Shown here: piece after piece, positions 1 through 9,689 of the stretch
Layout of the letters: each line of letters begins with the position of its first letter
How positions within the stretch are numbered: the stretch's first letter is position 1
NCBI GenBank assembly: GCA_963663615.1
Contig: OY760517.1
Location: forward strand, 3,968,001 to 4,032,000
Reading direction: 5' to 3'
Origin: G963663615 sp963663615
GTDB lineage: Bacteria; Bacteroidota; Ignavibacteria; Ignavibacteriales; Melioribacteraceae
Length of the DNA: 64,000 nt
Translations under genes and position numbers: made by a program
Notes under the pieces: model-generated
Database searches by the model: none
What the model saw: only the letters and a program-made list of their open reading frames with translations
What the model was told of the DNA's origin: nothing

Positions 1-1
1 T

Positions 2-376
2 AACCTTGAAATTAACAACGGCTTTAATAGTGTTATTTTAAGCGAAAACAAACCACTAAGTATCACCAATAAAAACGTTAAATCGATAACTATAAATAAA
101 ATTATTGTAGCAAATAAATATAGTTTATTTAACAATTTCCCTAATCCGTTTAACCCAGAAACAAAAATTGAGTATTATTTGCCTGAAGAAGCAAATGTTA
201 AAATTGATGTATTCAACTCAATTGGAAAACTTGTAACTACTCTTGAAAACGGCACAAAACCTCAAGGTTTGCATAAAGTTACATTCAAAGCGGGGAGTTT
301 GGCGTCCGGTGTTTACTACTACAGATTAACAGCCGGCAAGTTTGTTAAAGTAAATAAAATGCTTTTGCTAAAGTAA
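2..376 (+). CDS. C-terminal end of a T9SS-secreted protein (5' truncated by window)
   Basis: The reading frame is open from base 2 to a TAA at 374-376, so this is the last ~124 residues of a gene starting before the window. It contains the PNPFNP motif (about bases 138-161), then a compact beta-sandwich pattern (V-F-N-S-I-G-K-L-V) and a terminal N-K-M-L-L-L-K. This is the type A T9SS sorting domain typical of Ignavibacteria and relatives, which directs export across the outer membrane and is usually cleaved at the surface. The cargo part lies outside the window, so its function cannot be stated. A strong terminator follows. Confidence 0.85.
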   Translation, partial: NLEINNGFNSVILSENKPLSITNKNVKSITINKIIVANKYSLFNNFPNPFNPETKIEYYLPEEANVKIDVFNSIGKLVTTLENGTKPQGLHKVTFKAGSLASGVYYYRLTAGKFVKVNKMLLLK

Positions 377-403
377 AGTTTTATAAATATTAATGAAACA
401 GTC

Positions 404-430
404 AAAAAGTCCGGTTTCCCGGGCTTTTTT
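404..430 (+). terminator. Rho-independent terminator
   Basis: An 11-12 bp stem pairs 404-414 with 419-429 (A-rich arm plus CCGG against CCGG plus CTTTT, with one T-G wobble), closed by a TTTC loop and running into a T tract. It sits 28 bases after the stop of the T9SS cargo gene and ends that transcript. Confidence 0.85.
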
Positions 431-499
431 ATTTTTAAATCATTCAAACCATTATTAAATTGTATTGTTAATCTTTTCCAATCATATTCCGGATGAATT

Positions 500-3400
500 A
501 TGAAAAAACTTGCGATCTGCCTAAGTCTCTTTCTATCACTTAATTTATTTGCACAAGCTCCATACTTTACCGCAAATCCTGCATTATCACCAGATGCTGA
601 AAAAATAGTATTCAGTTACGAGGGTGATATATGGATGGTAAGTTCCTCAGGAGGTAATGCAACACGTATAATTGCAATGGATGGCATGGAAAATCACCCA
701 AAATATTCCCCGGATGGTAAATTTATAGCCTTTACTAGTAATCAAAATGGTAATAATGATGTTTATGTGGTAAGCTCGGATGGTGGTGAAATTAAACAGC
801 TAACTTACCACTCAGCAGGTGACAAGGTTGAAACATGGTCATGGGATTCAGAATATATTTATTTCAGTTCAAACAGGGATAACAGAATAAACAGCTACAA
901 GGTATCTGTAAATGGAGGTACACCTGTTAAACTTTTTGATGGTTTTTTCATTTGGGCACATAATATTGCTTTGGACCCAAATACACACGGTGTATATTTT
1001 AACGAATCGTGGGAAAGCTTTTTGTTTCCGTCACGTAAAAGATACAAGGGCGATTTTAACCCAGATATAAAATACTACAATTCTGATACAGATGAGTATA
1101 AAGAGCTAACCAACTATCGCGGCAAGGATTTTTTCCCTGTTACAGATAAAAGCGGCAAACTCTATTTTCTATCCGATGAGGGAACAGATGAGTTTAATCT
1201 TCATACTTTTGAAAATAGCAAAAAGAAAAGGTTAACAAATCATACTTCCAGCATGTATGGTTTAAATGTAGCAGCAAACGGTAAACTAATTGTTTTTACT
1301 ATGGATTACCAAACTTATACCTACAATCCGGCAAATGGTAAAACAGAACTTGTTAATATTAGAATAAACGAAAACGATTTTCTTGATAACCTAAAACCGT
1401 ATAATGTTAGTGGAAAAATCTCACAATTCGATATTTCGCCTGACAAGAAAAAAATAGCTTTTACTTCAAGAGGTAAACTTTTTGTTTCCGATATTAAAGG
1501 CAAATTTGTAAAGGATATACCTACTAACAATACTGAAAGAGTTGTTGAAGTTAAATGGTTAAAAGATAACAAAACCCTCCTTTACACCCGAACTGTAAAA
1601 GGATGGCTTAATTTGTTTACTATTGATGCTGAATCTCCTGAAGCCGAAAAACAGCTTACTTTTGATGAAATGAATAATCAGGCACTTTCCCTGAATAGTA
1701 AAATGGATATTGCCGTTTTTATTAGTGGAAGTAACGGATTAAAACTTATTTCACTTGATGATTATGATGTTGATATGTTGGTTAAAGATGAATTTTGGGC
1801 ATTAGCTCCAACTAAGCCCTACTTTTCTCCTGATGATCGTTATATAGCTTATGCCGTAATCCGTGATTTTGAAGAAGATATTCATCTTTATGATACTAAA
1901 ACTGAAAAAAGTATTCCTTTTACCAAAACAGGTGTTACAGAATCAAATCCTTACTGGTCACCTGATGGTAAATATCTCTGTTTTCAGTCCGATCCTCAAA
2001 ATCCTTCCTATCCTTCAGGTACTAAAGATTCTGAAATATTCAGGGTTGCTTTACAGAACTACGGACCTAAATTTAAGTCCAATAAACTGGCTGAAGTATT
2101 TTCGGAAAAGAAGGATACAACAAAGGATACTGTAGTTACAATTGATTTTGAAAACCTCGATAAAAGATGGGAGTCTATTGCTGATCACCCACATAACCAA
2201 TATGCACCAGTTGCCCTTAGTGATGGTGATAAGGAAATTGTACTATATACCTCAAACCACGATTCAAAAGGGTGGGGTATTTGGAAATGGGTTAAAGAAC
2301 CATTCGAAAAAGCAAAAAATGAAAAGGTTATATCAACAGGTTCCTCGTGGGTTTTTGATGTAGTTATAGATAACGAGTACTATTATGTTGACGGAGGTAA
2401 ACTTTATAAACTTAATATAAGCAGTAACAAAGCTGATGAAATTAAACCTGATTTTAGCTTCGAAAAAAATGTTAGTGAGGAATTTTCACAAATGTTTTAC
2501 GAAGCCTGGGCAAATATTACAGAAAACTATTATGATGAAAATTTCCACGGTGTTGACTGGAAGAGCCTTAAAAAGAAATATGAACAGTTTTTGCCACATA
2601 TTAAAACTCGTGCAAATTTAAGAGTATTATTCAATGATATGCTTGGTGAACTTAATTCATCGCACCAGGGCTTTTATTCATCAGGCAAGGAAGAGGATAC
2701 ATATTTTGGATTGACGACAGCAGAAACCGGTATTATTTATGATAATAACAATCCGGTACTTGTTGATAGAATAATAAAGAATTCACCTGCCGATAACGTT
2801 GATATTACTATCGAAAAAGGTGATATGCTAAAATCTGTTAATGGCAAAAGAATAGCCAAAGGTAAAAATGTAAACGAGTATTTTTTGTTTTCTAAAATGC
2901 CTGAGGAAATTGTACTTGAGTTTAGAGACGCCGGTAAGGTAAAAATTAAACCATTTGGATACGGCAGTAAAATAAATAACTTTTACGACGAATGGGAAAT
3001 ATCAAGAGAAGAGCTAACCCATAAACTTTCCGATAACCGAATTGCTTATATACATATGCGCGATATGGGTAGCGGACAACTAAACCATTTTATTCGTGAA
3101 ATGGTTTCCAATGCTCATTACAAAGATGCCCTTATTCTCGATCTTCGTTATAACAGGGGAGGAAATGTTCATAATCAGGTACTCCAGTTCCTAAGTCAAA
3201 AATCGTACGCCAAATGGAAATACAGAAATGGTAAATTTGCAATGCAACCTAATTTTAATCCTGCAGATAAACCAATTGTTATGTTAATTAACGAACAATC
3301 GCTTAGTGATGCTGAAATGACAAGTGCGGGATTTAAGGAACTAGGATTAGGTACTATTGTTGGAACAAACAGTTATGCGTGGTTAATATTTACCTCGGGT

Positions 3401-3586
3401 AAGGGACTTGTTGACGGTTCTTTTTACAGATTACCTTCCTGGGGATGTTATACGCTTTCCGGTAAGGATATTGAAGCTACTGGTGTTAAACCTGACGTAT
3501 ATATTAAAAACCGGTTTATCGATAAATTGAATAACAAGGATCCACAGTTGGAAAAAGCCATAAAAATTATACTTGAGCAGTTATAG
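500..3586 (+). CDS. Tricorn-protease-like S41 peptidase, exported
   Basis: The protein has 1028 residues and starts with a signal peptide (MKKLAICLSLFLSLNLFAQ). The first ~650 residues hold repeated WD40-like/PD40 beta-propeller strands (SPDGK-type blades). A helical region, a PDZ-like segment (about 745-830) and an S41 peptidase domain follow. By comparison with archaeal tricorn, the likely catalytic residues are His722 (SSHQG), Ser936 in SLSDAE and Glu992 in DIEATGVKPD. The family degrades peptides. With the signal peptide this copy should act in the periplasm or at the surface. Length matches tricorn (about 1000-1100). ATG is preceded by GGATGA. Confidence in the family is high; the substrate is unknown. 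Confidence 0.93.
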   Translation: MKKLAICLSLFLSLNLFAQAPYFTANPALSPDAEKIVFSYEGDIWMVSSSGGNATRIIAMDGMENHPKYSPDGKFIAFTSNQNGNNDVYVVSSDGGEIKQLTYHSAGDKVETWSWDSEYIYFSSNRDNRINSYKVSVNGGTPVKLFDGFFIWAHNIALDPNTHGVYFNESWESFLFPSRKRYKGDFNPDIKYYNSDTDEYKELTNYRGKDFFPVTDKSGKLYFLSDEGTDEFNLHTFENSKKKRLTNHTSSMYGLNVAANGKLIVFTMDYQTYTYNPANGKTELVNIRINENDFLDNLKPYNVSGKISQFDISPDKKKIAFTSRGKLFVSDIKGKFVKDIPTNNTERVVEVKWLKDNKTLLYTRTVKGWLNLFTIDAESPEAEKQLTFDEMNNQALSLNSKMDIAVFISGSNGLKLISLDDYDVDMLVKDEFWALAPTKPYFSPDDRYIAYAVIRDFEEDIHLYDTKTEKSIPFTKTGVTESNPYWSPDGKYLCFQSDPQNPSYPSGTKDSEIFRVALQNYGPKFKSNKLAEVFSEKKDTTKDTVVTIDFENLDKRWESIADHPHNQYAPVALSDGDKEIVLYTSNHDSKGWGIWKWVKEPFEKAKNEKVISTGSSWVFDVVIDNEYYYVDGGKLYKLNISSNKADEIKPDFSFEKNVSEEFSQMFYEAWANITENYYDENFHGVDWKSLKKKYEQFLPHIKTRANLRVLFNDMLGELNSSHQGFYSSGKEEDTYFGLTTAETGIIYDNNNPVLVDRIIKNSPADNVDITIEKGDMLKSVNGKRIAKGKNVNEYFLFSKMPEEIVLEFRDAGKVKIKPFGYGSKINNFYDEWEISREELTHKLSDNRIAYIHMRDMGSGQLNHFIREMVSNAHYKDALILDLRYNRGGNVHNQVLQFLSQKSYAKWKYRNGKFAMQPNFNPADKPIVMLINEQSLSDAEMTSAGFKELGLGTIVGTNSYAWLIFTSGKGLVDGSFYRLPSWGCYTLSGKDIEATGVKPDVYIKNRFIDKLNNKDPQLEKAIKIILEQL

Positions 3587-3631
3587 AAAGAATTTTTATT
3601 TTTTACATATAGATATTGAAAGGATATACAA

Positions 3632-4846
3632 TTGAGTAAAAAACCTGAACTACTTGCACCTGCAGGCAACTGGGTTATGCTTCGGGCTGCTGCCGAGCAT
3701 GGAGCTGATGCTATTTACCTGGGTGCAGATAAATTAAACATGCGTGCTAAGGCTAAAAATTTTGGTCTTGATGAGCTTGGTGATATTACTGATTTTCTAA
3801 AAAACAAAAACATTGATACACATTTAACTATAAATACAATTGTTTATGAAAACGAATTGCAGCAAATTGATGAAATTCTTGGTAAAGCCAAAGAAACTAA
3901 TGTTGATATGATTATTTGCTGGGATCCGGCAGTTATACAAAAATGTGTTGAGTACGAACTTCCATTCTGTATTAGTACCCAGGCTTCAATTTCCAATACA
4001 AGCTCGGCTATGTTTTATAAAAACCTCGGTGCAAAACGTATTGTGCTTGCTCGCGAATGTACTCTTGAACAAATTATAGAAATTAAGGAAAAAACCAGAC
4101 TGGAAATTGAAACATTCGTTCATGGTGCAATGTGTGTTGCCGTTAGCGGAAGATGTTTTCTTAGTCATGAAGCTTTTGCCCGAAGTGCAAATAAGGGTGA
4201 CTGCATTCAACCGTGCCGAAGAGAATTCAAAATTATTGATAAAAGTGGTGAGGCTGAATACGAAATTGGTGAAGATTATGTTCTTTCTCCAAAAGATCTT
4301 AATACTATATATTTTATTGATAAACTGATTGATGCCGGTATTGATTCCTTCAAAATTGAGGGAAGAAAAAGGAGTCCGGAATATATCTCCAAAGTAATTA
4401 GTACTTATCGTAAGGCAATTGATTTGCACCTTGAAGGTAAACTTACCAAAGAGTTAAAGGAACAATTTAACGATGATTTGGGCAGGGTATATAACCGCGG
4501 ATTTTCGGACGGTTTTTATTTTGGACAACCTGGTAAAGAACAATATGCAGGTATGTATGGTAGTCTTGCTACTACACGCAAGGAATATTGCGGCAAGGTA
4601 ATAAACTATTTTAAAAAATCCGGGGTAGCACATATTAAACTTGAAGCCAGCAGTATAAAAAAGGATGATGAGTTTTATATTATTGGTAAAGCTACCGGTA
4701 TTGTTGAGTTTAAAATTGACTCATTATTTGTTTATGATGAACCTGCTGATTTAGCAGAAAAAGGTTCTGAAATAACCATACCTGTTACTGGCGATATTAG
4801 AAATAATGATAAACTGTATAAAATTGTTCATTTGAATAAAGAGTAA
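3632..4846 (+). CDS. U32 family peptidase / TrhP-like tRNA hydroxylation protein
   Basis: The 404-residue protein opens with PELLAPAGNWVMLRAA, the signature of the U32 family, and has the conserved stretch GAMCVAVSGRCFLS followed by cysteines in GDCIQPCRRE. These cysteines are typical of U32 proteins, which include TrhP/YegQ (5-hydroxyuridine in tRNA), RlhA (23S rRNA C2501) and UbiU/V. The length and the C-terminal beta domain best fit the TrhP/YegQ group. The start is TTG, with GAAAGGA about 8 bases upstream. It is cytosolic (no signal peptide). It is followed after 3 bases by the amylase gene, so the two are likely co-transcribed, although no functional tie is evident. Confidence 0.85.
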   Translation: MSKKPELLAPAGNWVMLRAAAEHGADAIYLGADKLNMRAKAKNFGLDELGDITDFLKNKNIDTHLTINTIVYENELQQIDEILGKAKETNVDMIICWDPAVIQKCVEYELPFCISTQASISNTSSAMFYKNLGAKRIVLARECTLEQIIEIKEKTRLEIETFVHGAMCVAVSGRCFLSHEAFARSANKGDCIQPCRREFKIIDKSGEAEYEIGEDYVLSPKDLNTIYFIDKLIDAGIDSFKIEGRKRSPEYISKVISTYRKAIDLHLEGKLTKELKEQFNDDLGRVYNRGFSDGFYFGQPGKEQYAGMYGSLATTRKEYCGKVINYFKKSGVAHIKLEASSIKKDDEFYIIGKATGIVEFKIDSLFVYDEPADLAEKGSEITIPVTGDIRNNDKLYKIVHLNKE

Positions 4847-4849
4847 TTA

Positions 4850-6688
4850 ATGAAAAAAATATTATCCGGATTATTTGTAATTATGTTATTGGTAAGTTGT
4901 GAAAACATGAATAATAAAAAGACAAAAGATGAATTTGTTCCGCAATGGGCTAAACAGGTTGTTTGGTATCAGGTGTTTCCTGAAAGATTCAGAAATGGCG
5001 ATGCAACGAACGACCCGAAACTAAAGGATATTAAAAATTCATACCCTAACGATAACAAATCTCCCTGGCAGATACACCCCTGGAATTCCGATTGGTATCA
5101 GCTTCAACAGTATGAAAAAAAGAATGGAAAAGATATCTGGTTTAACTTGCAGAGAAGAAGATACGGTGGCGATCTGCAAGGCATTATTGATAAACTTGAT
5201 TACATAAAAGACCTGGGTATTAGTGCTCTTTATCTTAATCCGGTTTTTGAATCTCCATCGCTACATAAATATGATGGTGCTACTTACCATCACATTGATC
5301 CTAATTTTGGTCCTGACCCCAAGGGTGACAGGGAGCTAATGAAAACCGAAGTACCTCATGATCCCAAAACATGGGTTTGGACTAAAGCCGATAAACTTTT
5401 CCTTAAGCTTGTTGAAGAAGTACACAAACGTAATATGTATATTATTATTGATGGAGTATTTAACCATATGGGTTTAAATTCATGGGCTTTTCAGGATGTT
5501 AAAAAGAATCAGGAAAAATCACCATACAAGGACTGGTTTAAGATAAGTTCTTGGGAAAATAAAGAGGAAGGAACCAAATTTGAGTATTCAGGCTGGTTTG
5601 GTGTTAAAGAACTTCCTGAACTTAATCAGGATTCAACCGGAATAGTTACCGGACCTAAAAAATATATTTTCGATATAACCAAAAGATGGATGGACCCTGC
5701 TAATAATGGCGATCTTTCCAAAGGTATAGATGGATGGAGACTTGATGTTGCATATATGGTGCATCATAATTTTTGGAAGGATTGGCGTAAAAAGGTTAAA
5801 TCTGTTAACCCAAATGCATATATAACTGCCGAAATTATTGATTCGGTTGAAGCTAATAAAGCATATCTTGAAGGTGATGAATTTGATGCTGTAATGAATT
5901 ACAATTTTGCTTTTGCAAGTGATGAGTATTTTATAAAAACAAATGAACAGAAAATTTCAACATCTGAATTTGCCAATAAACTCGATACATTAAGAAAAGC
6001 TTATCCACCTGAAGTTAAATATGTAATGCAAAACCTGTTTGATAGTCATGATACTAACAGGCTACTTTCTCATATAGTTAATAAAAACATTTGGCAGTTT
6101 AGAAACTGGGGCACTTATTTTCAGAGATCAGCGGGTGCAAACAAAGAATACCTTACCATTAAGCCTGGTAAGGAAGAATATGATATTATGAAGCTTATGG
6201 TAATATTCCAGATGACCTATATTGGTGCTCCCATGGTGTATTATGGTGATGAAGTTGGTATGTGGGGTGCAAATGATCCTTGTTGCCGCAAACCAATGAT
6301 ATGGAATGATATAAATTACGAAAATGAAAAATGTAAACCTGATCAGAAAAAATACCAACAGGAATATATAGTTGAACAAAATAGTGGCTTATTAAATTTT
6401 TACAAAAAAATAATTGCAGTAAGAAACAATAATATTGAACTGCAATTGGGTAATTTCGAAACAATTATAACTGAAGACGAAAAAGATATGTTTGTTTTTG
6501 CAAGAACTTACAAGAATAATAGTATCTTTGTATTATTAAATAATTCGGATATTGATCAGGAATATTTAATTAAAGGCTATTATAGGGATTTACTTAACAA
6601 CGAAACAATTGAACATAAGGAAGAAAGTCCGTTAAAAATTGGGAAAAAATGGGCTAGAATCCTGAAATCTATACAGGAAAACGAATAA
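4850..6688 (+). CDS. GH13 alpha-amylase/cyclomaltodextrinase-like lipoprotein
   Basis: The 612-residue protein has a lipoprotein signal ending in LLVSC. The (beta/alpha)8 GH13 barrel carries all four conserved regions: DGVFNH (Asp201, Asn205, His206), GWRLDVAY with nucleophile Asp299, TAEII with acid/base Glu328, and FDSHDTNR (His400, Asp401). The YQVFPERF start and length resemble cyclomaltodextrinase/neopullulanase enzymes that cut alpha-1,4-glucans. It is probably anchored in the outer membrane or periplasm and digests maltodextrins. It begins 3 bases after the U32 gene and its TAA overlaps the ATG of the glycosyltransferase gene by one base. A second GH13 lipoprotein lies at 15983. Confidence 0.93.
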   Translation: MKKILSGLFVIMLLVSCENMNNKKTKDEFVPQWAKQVVWYQVFPERFRNGDATNDPKLKDIKNSYPNDNKSPWQIHPWNSDWYQLQQYEKKNGKDIWFNLQRRRYGGDLQGIIDKLDYIKDLGISALYLNPVFESPSLHKYDGATYHHIDPNFGPDPKGDRELMKTEVPHDPKTWVWTKADKLFLKLVEEVHKRNMYIIIDGVFNHMGLNSWAFQDVKKNQEKSPYKDWFKISSWENKEEGTKFEYSGWFGVKELPELNQDSTGIVTGPKKYIFDITKRWMDPANNGDLSKGIDGWRLDVAYMVHHNFWKDWRKKVKSVNPNAYITAEIIDSVEANKAYLEGDEFDAVMNYNFAFASDEYFIKTNEQKISTSEFANKLDTLRKAYPPEVKYVMQNLFDSHDTNRLLSHIVNKNIWQFRNWGTYFQRSAGANKEYLTIKPGKEEYDIMKLMVIFQMTYIGAPMVYYGDEVGMWGANDPCCRKPMIWNDINYENEKCKPDQKKYQQEYIVEQNSGLLNFYKKIIAVRNNNIELQLGNFETIITEDEKDMFVFARTYKNNSIFVLLNNSDIDQEYLIKGYYRDLLNNETIEHKEESPLKIGKKWARILKSIQENE

Positions 6689-7950
6689 TGAAAAAGGTAC
6701 TATTTCTCTCTTTTTATTGGCCTCCTTCGGGAAAGGCATCAATTCACTGGCCCTTAAAAATGATTAAATACTTACCTGATTTTGGATGGGAACCATCTGT
6801 TCTAACAGTAAAGGAAGATACTTTTTCAGCACCTGATCCGTGTCTTGAACGAGATATATCTGAAGATTTGAAGGTTTACAAAACACGTTTCTGGGATCCT
6901 TTTCTTCTCTACAAAAAATTTCTTGGTAAAGATACAAATACATCGCTGGCAACACCCGAAGCAATGTCTAAAACAAATGCTACATTAAAACAAAAACTGG
7001 CACTTTGGATAAGGCTTAACCTATTTATTCCCGATGCACGTGCCGGTTGGTATTTACCCGGCGTTGCCGATGCTAAAAAACTCCTGAAAAATGAAAAATT
7101 TGATCTTATAATTAGTAACGGTCCTCCTCATACAACTCACCTGCTGGCAAAAAAACTCAAGAAGCATTTTAACATTCCCCTTATTTCCGTATTTATTGAT
7201 CCATGGGTTGATATATCATATTACAAGGGACACAAACGAAGTAGGCTTGTACTTAAAATTGATAACATGCTGGAAAAATCAGTAGTGAAAGAATCGGATA
7301 AGGTTATTTTTGTTACAAAAGGCTTACAGGAGTTTTTTGAAAACAAGTATAGTTTTCTAACAAATAATACTGATCAGCTTTACTGGGGTTATAATGAGGA
7401 AGATTTTGAAAGAACCAAATTTGTAAAAGAACCCAAAAAGGAAAAAATACTACTTCATGCAGGTAACCTTTTCGATCATCAGAATCCTAAATTTCTCTGG
7501 AAATCAATTATGAAACAAATTGAGAAAGGAGAAAATATTAAGGTTAGATTTATTGGTACTGTTGGTCCTGGCGTATTAAAAGATATTTACAAATGCGGTT
7601 TAACAAAATATACCGAAAATCTTGGTTTCCTTGAATATGATGATATGCTTAAGGAAATGGTTAATGCAGACTATCTTCTTGTTTGTTCTACCGAACACAG
7701 ACACGTGCCTGGCAAGCTATTTGAATACATGCGTACCGGTAACCCTATTTTGGCTTTTGGCGACTTTAACGAGGAAGTAAAGGACATTCTGGAAACTACT
7801 AAAACAGGCTTGTTATATAATTACAAATCAAACGCTGCCGATTTTTTCGAGAAGTGTAAAACTCTTGAACCTGATATGAATGCAGTTAAAAATTTCGACA
7901 GATACAAGATTGCCGGGAACCTGTCAGAAATTATGAATAAGTACGTATAA
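6688..7950 (+). CDS. Glycosyltransferase, GT4-like (group 1)
   Basis: The 420-residue cytosolic protein has two Rossmann-type halves. The N-terminal acceptor half starts KKVLFLSFYWPPSGKAS, with a glycine-rich loop facing the sugar donor. The C-terminal half has the GT4 pattern ILLHAGNLF ... GFLEYDDM ... PGKLFEYMRTGNPILA, with a Glu in the E-x7-E-like region that binds the nucleotide sugar. Such enzymes build cell-surface glycans. The donor and acceptor cannot be told from sequence. Its ATG overlaps the amylase TAA (TAATG), so it is the last gene of the 3632-7950 operon. Transcription probably ends at the hairpin 8012-8042. Confidence 0.85.
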   Translation: MKKVLFLSFYWPPSGKASIHWPLKMIKYLPDFGWEPSVLTVKEDTFSAPDPCLERDISEDLKVYKTRFWDPFLLYKKFLGKDTNTSLATPEAMSKTNATLKQKLALWIRLNLFIPDARAGWYLPGVADAKKLLKNEKFDLIISNGPPHTTHLLAKKLKKHFNIPLISVFIDPWVDISYYKGHKRSRLVLKIDNMLEKSVVKESDKVIFVTKGLQEFFENKYSFLTNNTDQLYWGYNEEDFERTKFVKEPKKEKILLHAGNLFDHQNPKFLWKSIMKQIEKGENIKVRFIGTVGPGVLKDIYKCGLTKYTENLGFLEYDDMLKEMVNADYLLVCSTEHRHVPGKLFEYMRTGNPILAFGDFNEEVKDILETTKTGLLYNYKSNAADFFEKCKTLEPDMNAVKNFDRYKIAGNLSEIMNKYV

Positions 7951-8011
7951 TTATGTTAACAAAATGTTAATAAGGTATTGATAAGTTGTGGATTACTGTT
8001 AATAAGTTTTT

Positions 8012-8047
8012 AAATGTTGGTAATTATAAGTTACCAACATTTTTATC
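8012..8047 (+). terminator. Hairpin terminator after the glycosyltransferase gene
   Basis: A perfect 12-bp stem (8012-8023 with 8031-8042) has a 7-base loop and is followed by a short T run. The T run is also the start of the DnaA box at 8043-8051, so terminator and box overlap. It lies 61 bases after the glycosyltransferase stop codon. Confidence 0.6.
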
Positions 8048-8216
8048 CACATTTAAAGCAATTAGTTACTATTCGAATTCACCTCAATTTTTAAGGATAT
8101 TTTACTTATCCACATTTCCACATTGTTATAATTATTACATTTTAAAAGAATTAATGAATAAGTAATTAATATTAATCAGCAATATGTGTGTATAACTATT
8201 GAAGTAAAACAGATAT

Positions 8217-8252
8217 AAAAAAAACCTCTGAAAAAATATTATTCCAGAGGTT
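8217..8252 (-). terminator. Rho-independent terminator of the DUF4139 gene
   Basis: An 8-bp stem pairs 8223-8230 (AACCTCTG) with 8245-8252 (CAGAGGTT). Read on the minus strand it is followed by eight T residues (8217-8224). It is 31 bases past the stop codon of the minus-strand gene at 8284. Confidence 0.85.
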
Positions 8253-8283
8253 AAAATTTGGAGTTGTAAATAACTTAAATAAT

Positions 8284-9636
8284 TTAATATGAGTATCTTA
8301 CAGTATATTCAAGTTCACTAGTTTTATTTGCAGGAACTTTAAGAATAAACTTTAATGTACCAGCATCTGTTTTTTCTTCTTTTGATGTAGATTTTATTAA
8401 TTTCCAGCTACCACCATGAGATTTATATATTTCCACAGATATATCTTCATCTTTTCTGTTTGTTAGTTTAATTAGTCTTGTTTCTTCTCTTACACGATCT
8501 GATAATCTTTCTGAATTTATTAACTTGTCATCAACAACTATATCAAATGCTTCACCAATTTTAACTGTTATATTTTCATCTTTTGGTGTATGATCAATAT
8601 AATCTTCACCAATAAACTCAACTGAATTACCATCCTGTTTATTCACCTTAATTCTTCCTTTCGGAAATGGAATACCAAGGTTATTCTCTTTTGAATTCTT
8701 AAATTCAAGGAAAACTCCAACCTTGTCTGTTCTTCCATATTTTGATGAATAACTATCAGAATAAACATATTTTTTATCAATATTTATTTCATCAGCCGAG
8801 AATAACGAAATTTGTTTCTTTTCGTTATTGGATAAAGTTACTGGTCTGTTAACTTCATAAATATGGTATTCAAATAATTCTTTTTCGGAAATTTGAGGCT
8901 GTGCGGCATCCATAGCTTCATATACCATACCTTTTGCAATTCTTGGAGCGTAATTATTTTGTACTTTATTAACGTCACCGGCAAGTAACTTAAGAGTAGC
9001 ATTTTTATATGCAGCCCCTGATTTATTATCAATACTAACCCATGAATTAAGATCAATTTTATTTTCATCATCATTTAGTACGGCAACATATTCGGCAGAC
9101 CAGTTCATACCACCAGTGTGGTAAGTAAATTCAACATCCTCATTACCTGAATCTTCTGAGTATATATCCCAAACAAGCGTAGGTTTTGTTTTTAATCCGT
9201 CTGGTAAGTCGCCAACAGAAATACGATAATCCTCAAGATTTGGTAACATTTCAAGACCACCATTATCTTTCTGCAAGACAAGTTGCTGACCAAAAGCAGA
9301 AAGTAACGTACCGGAAAGCATTGTACCATCTTCCTTAATTAAATCTATTTTTTTATCAATATACTTTTGAAGAATTTTATTCATACTCACCAAGTCATAT
9401 TGGTAGTTTTGTTCAAGAACTTTACCATTAAAATTTATATGAACACTTGAAGGATCAATTAGTTGTGCAACATCAGTAACAGAAATTGTACTATTTCCTT
9501 CATTAAGGTTTATTTCTCTAATATCTCTAACAACTCCAAAATTATTATTATAAATTGTTACAAATAGCTCTTTTTGTTTTTCCTGGGAAAGAATTATTCC
9601 CGATAAAATAATTAGTATAGTTAATATTCTTGGCAT
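8284..9636 (-). CDS. DUF4139-domain exported protein
   Basis: The 450-residue protein has a short signal peptide (MPRILTILIILSGIILS). The rest matches the DUF4139 type: the early stretch YNNNFGVVRDIREINL (a feature of proteins that open with a beta-rich 'no negative arguments' strand), GGMNWSAEYVAVL in the middle, and a C-terminal ELEYTVRYSY. The biochemical role of the family is unknown; members are predicted periplasmic or surface beta-sandwich proteins. The start has GGAG 8 bases upstream. It is 53 bases downstream of the epimerase gene on the same strand and may share its transcript, then ends at the terminator 8217-8252. Confidence 0.8.
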   Translation of the reverse strand: MPRILTILIILSGIILSQEKQKELFVTIYNNNFGVVRDIREINLNEGNSTISVTDVAQLIDPSSVHINFNGKVLEQNYQYDLVSMNKILQKYIDKKIDLIKEDGTMLSGTLLSAFGQQLVLQKDNGGLEMLPNLEDYRISVGDLPDGLKTKPTLVWDIYSEDSGNEDVEFTYHTGGMNWSAEYVAVLNDDENKIDLNSWVSIDNKSGAAYKNATLKLLAGDVNKVQNNYAPRIAKGMVYEAMDAAQPQISEKELFEYHIYEVNRPVTLSNNEKKQISLFSADEINIDKKYVYSDSYSSKYGRTDKVGVFLEFKNSKENNLGIPFPKGRIKVNKQDGNSVEFIGEDYIDHTPKDENITVKIGEAFDIVVDDKLINSERLSDRVREETRLIKLTNRKDEDISVEIYKSHGGSWKLIKSTSKEEKTDAGTLKFILKVPANKTSELEYTVRYSY

Positions 9637-9689
9637 TATAGCTCCAGTTAGTATTTTTATTTTTCTACAATCATAATTTCAAAAAGTTC

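Larger units (their letters stand above)
7951..8283. other. oriC: Candidate replication origin (oriC): AT-rich DnaA-box cluster
   Basis: This 333-base gene-free region lies between convergent genes. It holds three perfect matches to TTATNCACA: TTATCCACA at 8043-8051 and 8106-8114 on the plus strand, and TTATACACA on the minus strand at 8187-8195. A one-mismatch copy (TAATCCACA) sits on the minus strand at 7987-7995. An AT-only tract (about 8126-8180) lies between the second and third perfect boxes and could serve as the unwinding element. The mnmE-mnmG-rsmG genes, often origin-proximal in bacteria, and two parS-like sites lie 15-17 kb away. Against it, dnaA is not here, and the genes at 500-7950 point towards the region rather than away from it. 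This is inference from motif clustering. Confidence 0.55.

Noticed and set aside
3986..4429. 147-residue minus-strand frame
   Set aside because: Fully antisense to the U32 peptidase gene; composition is that of a codon shadow.
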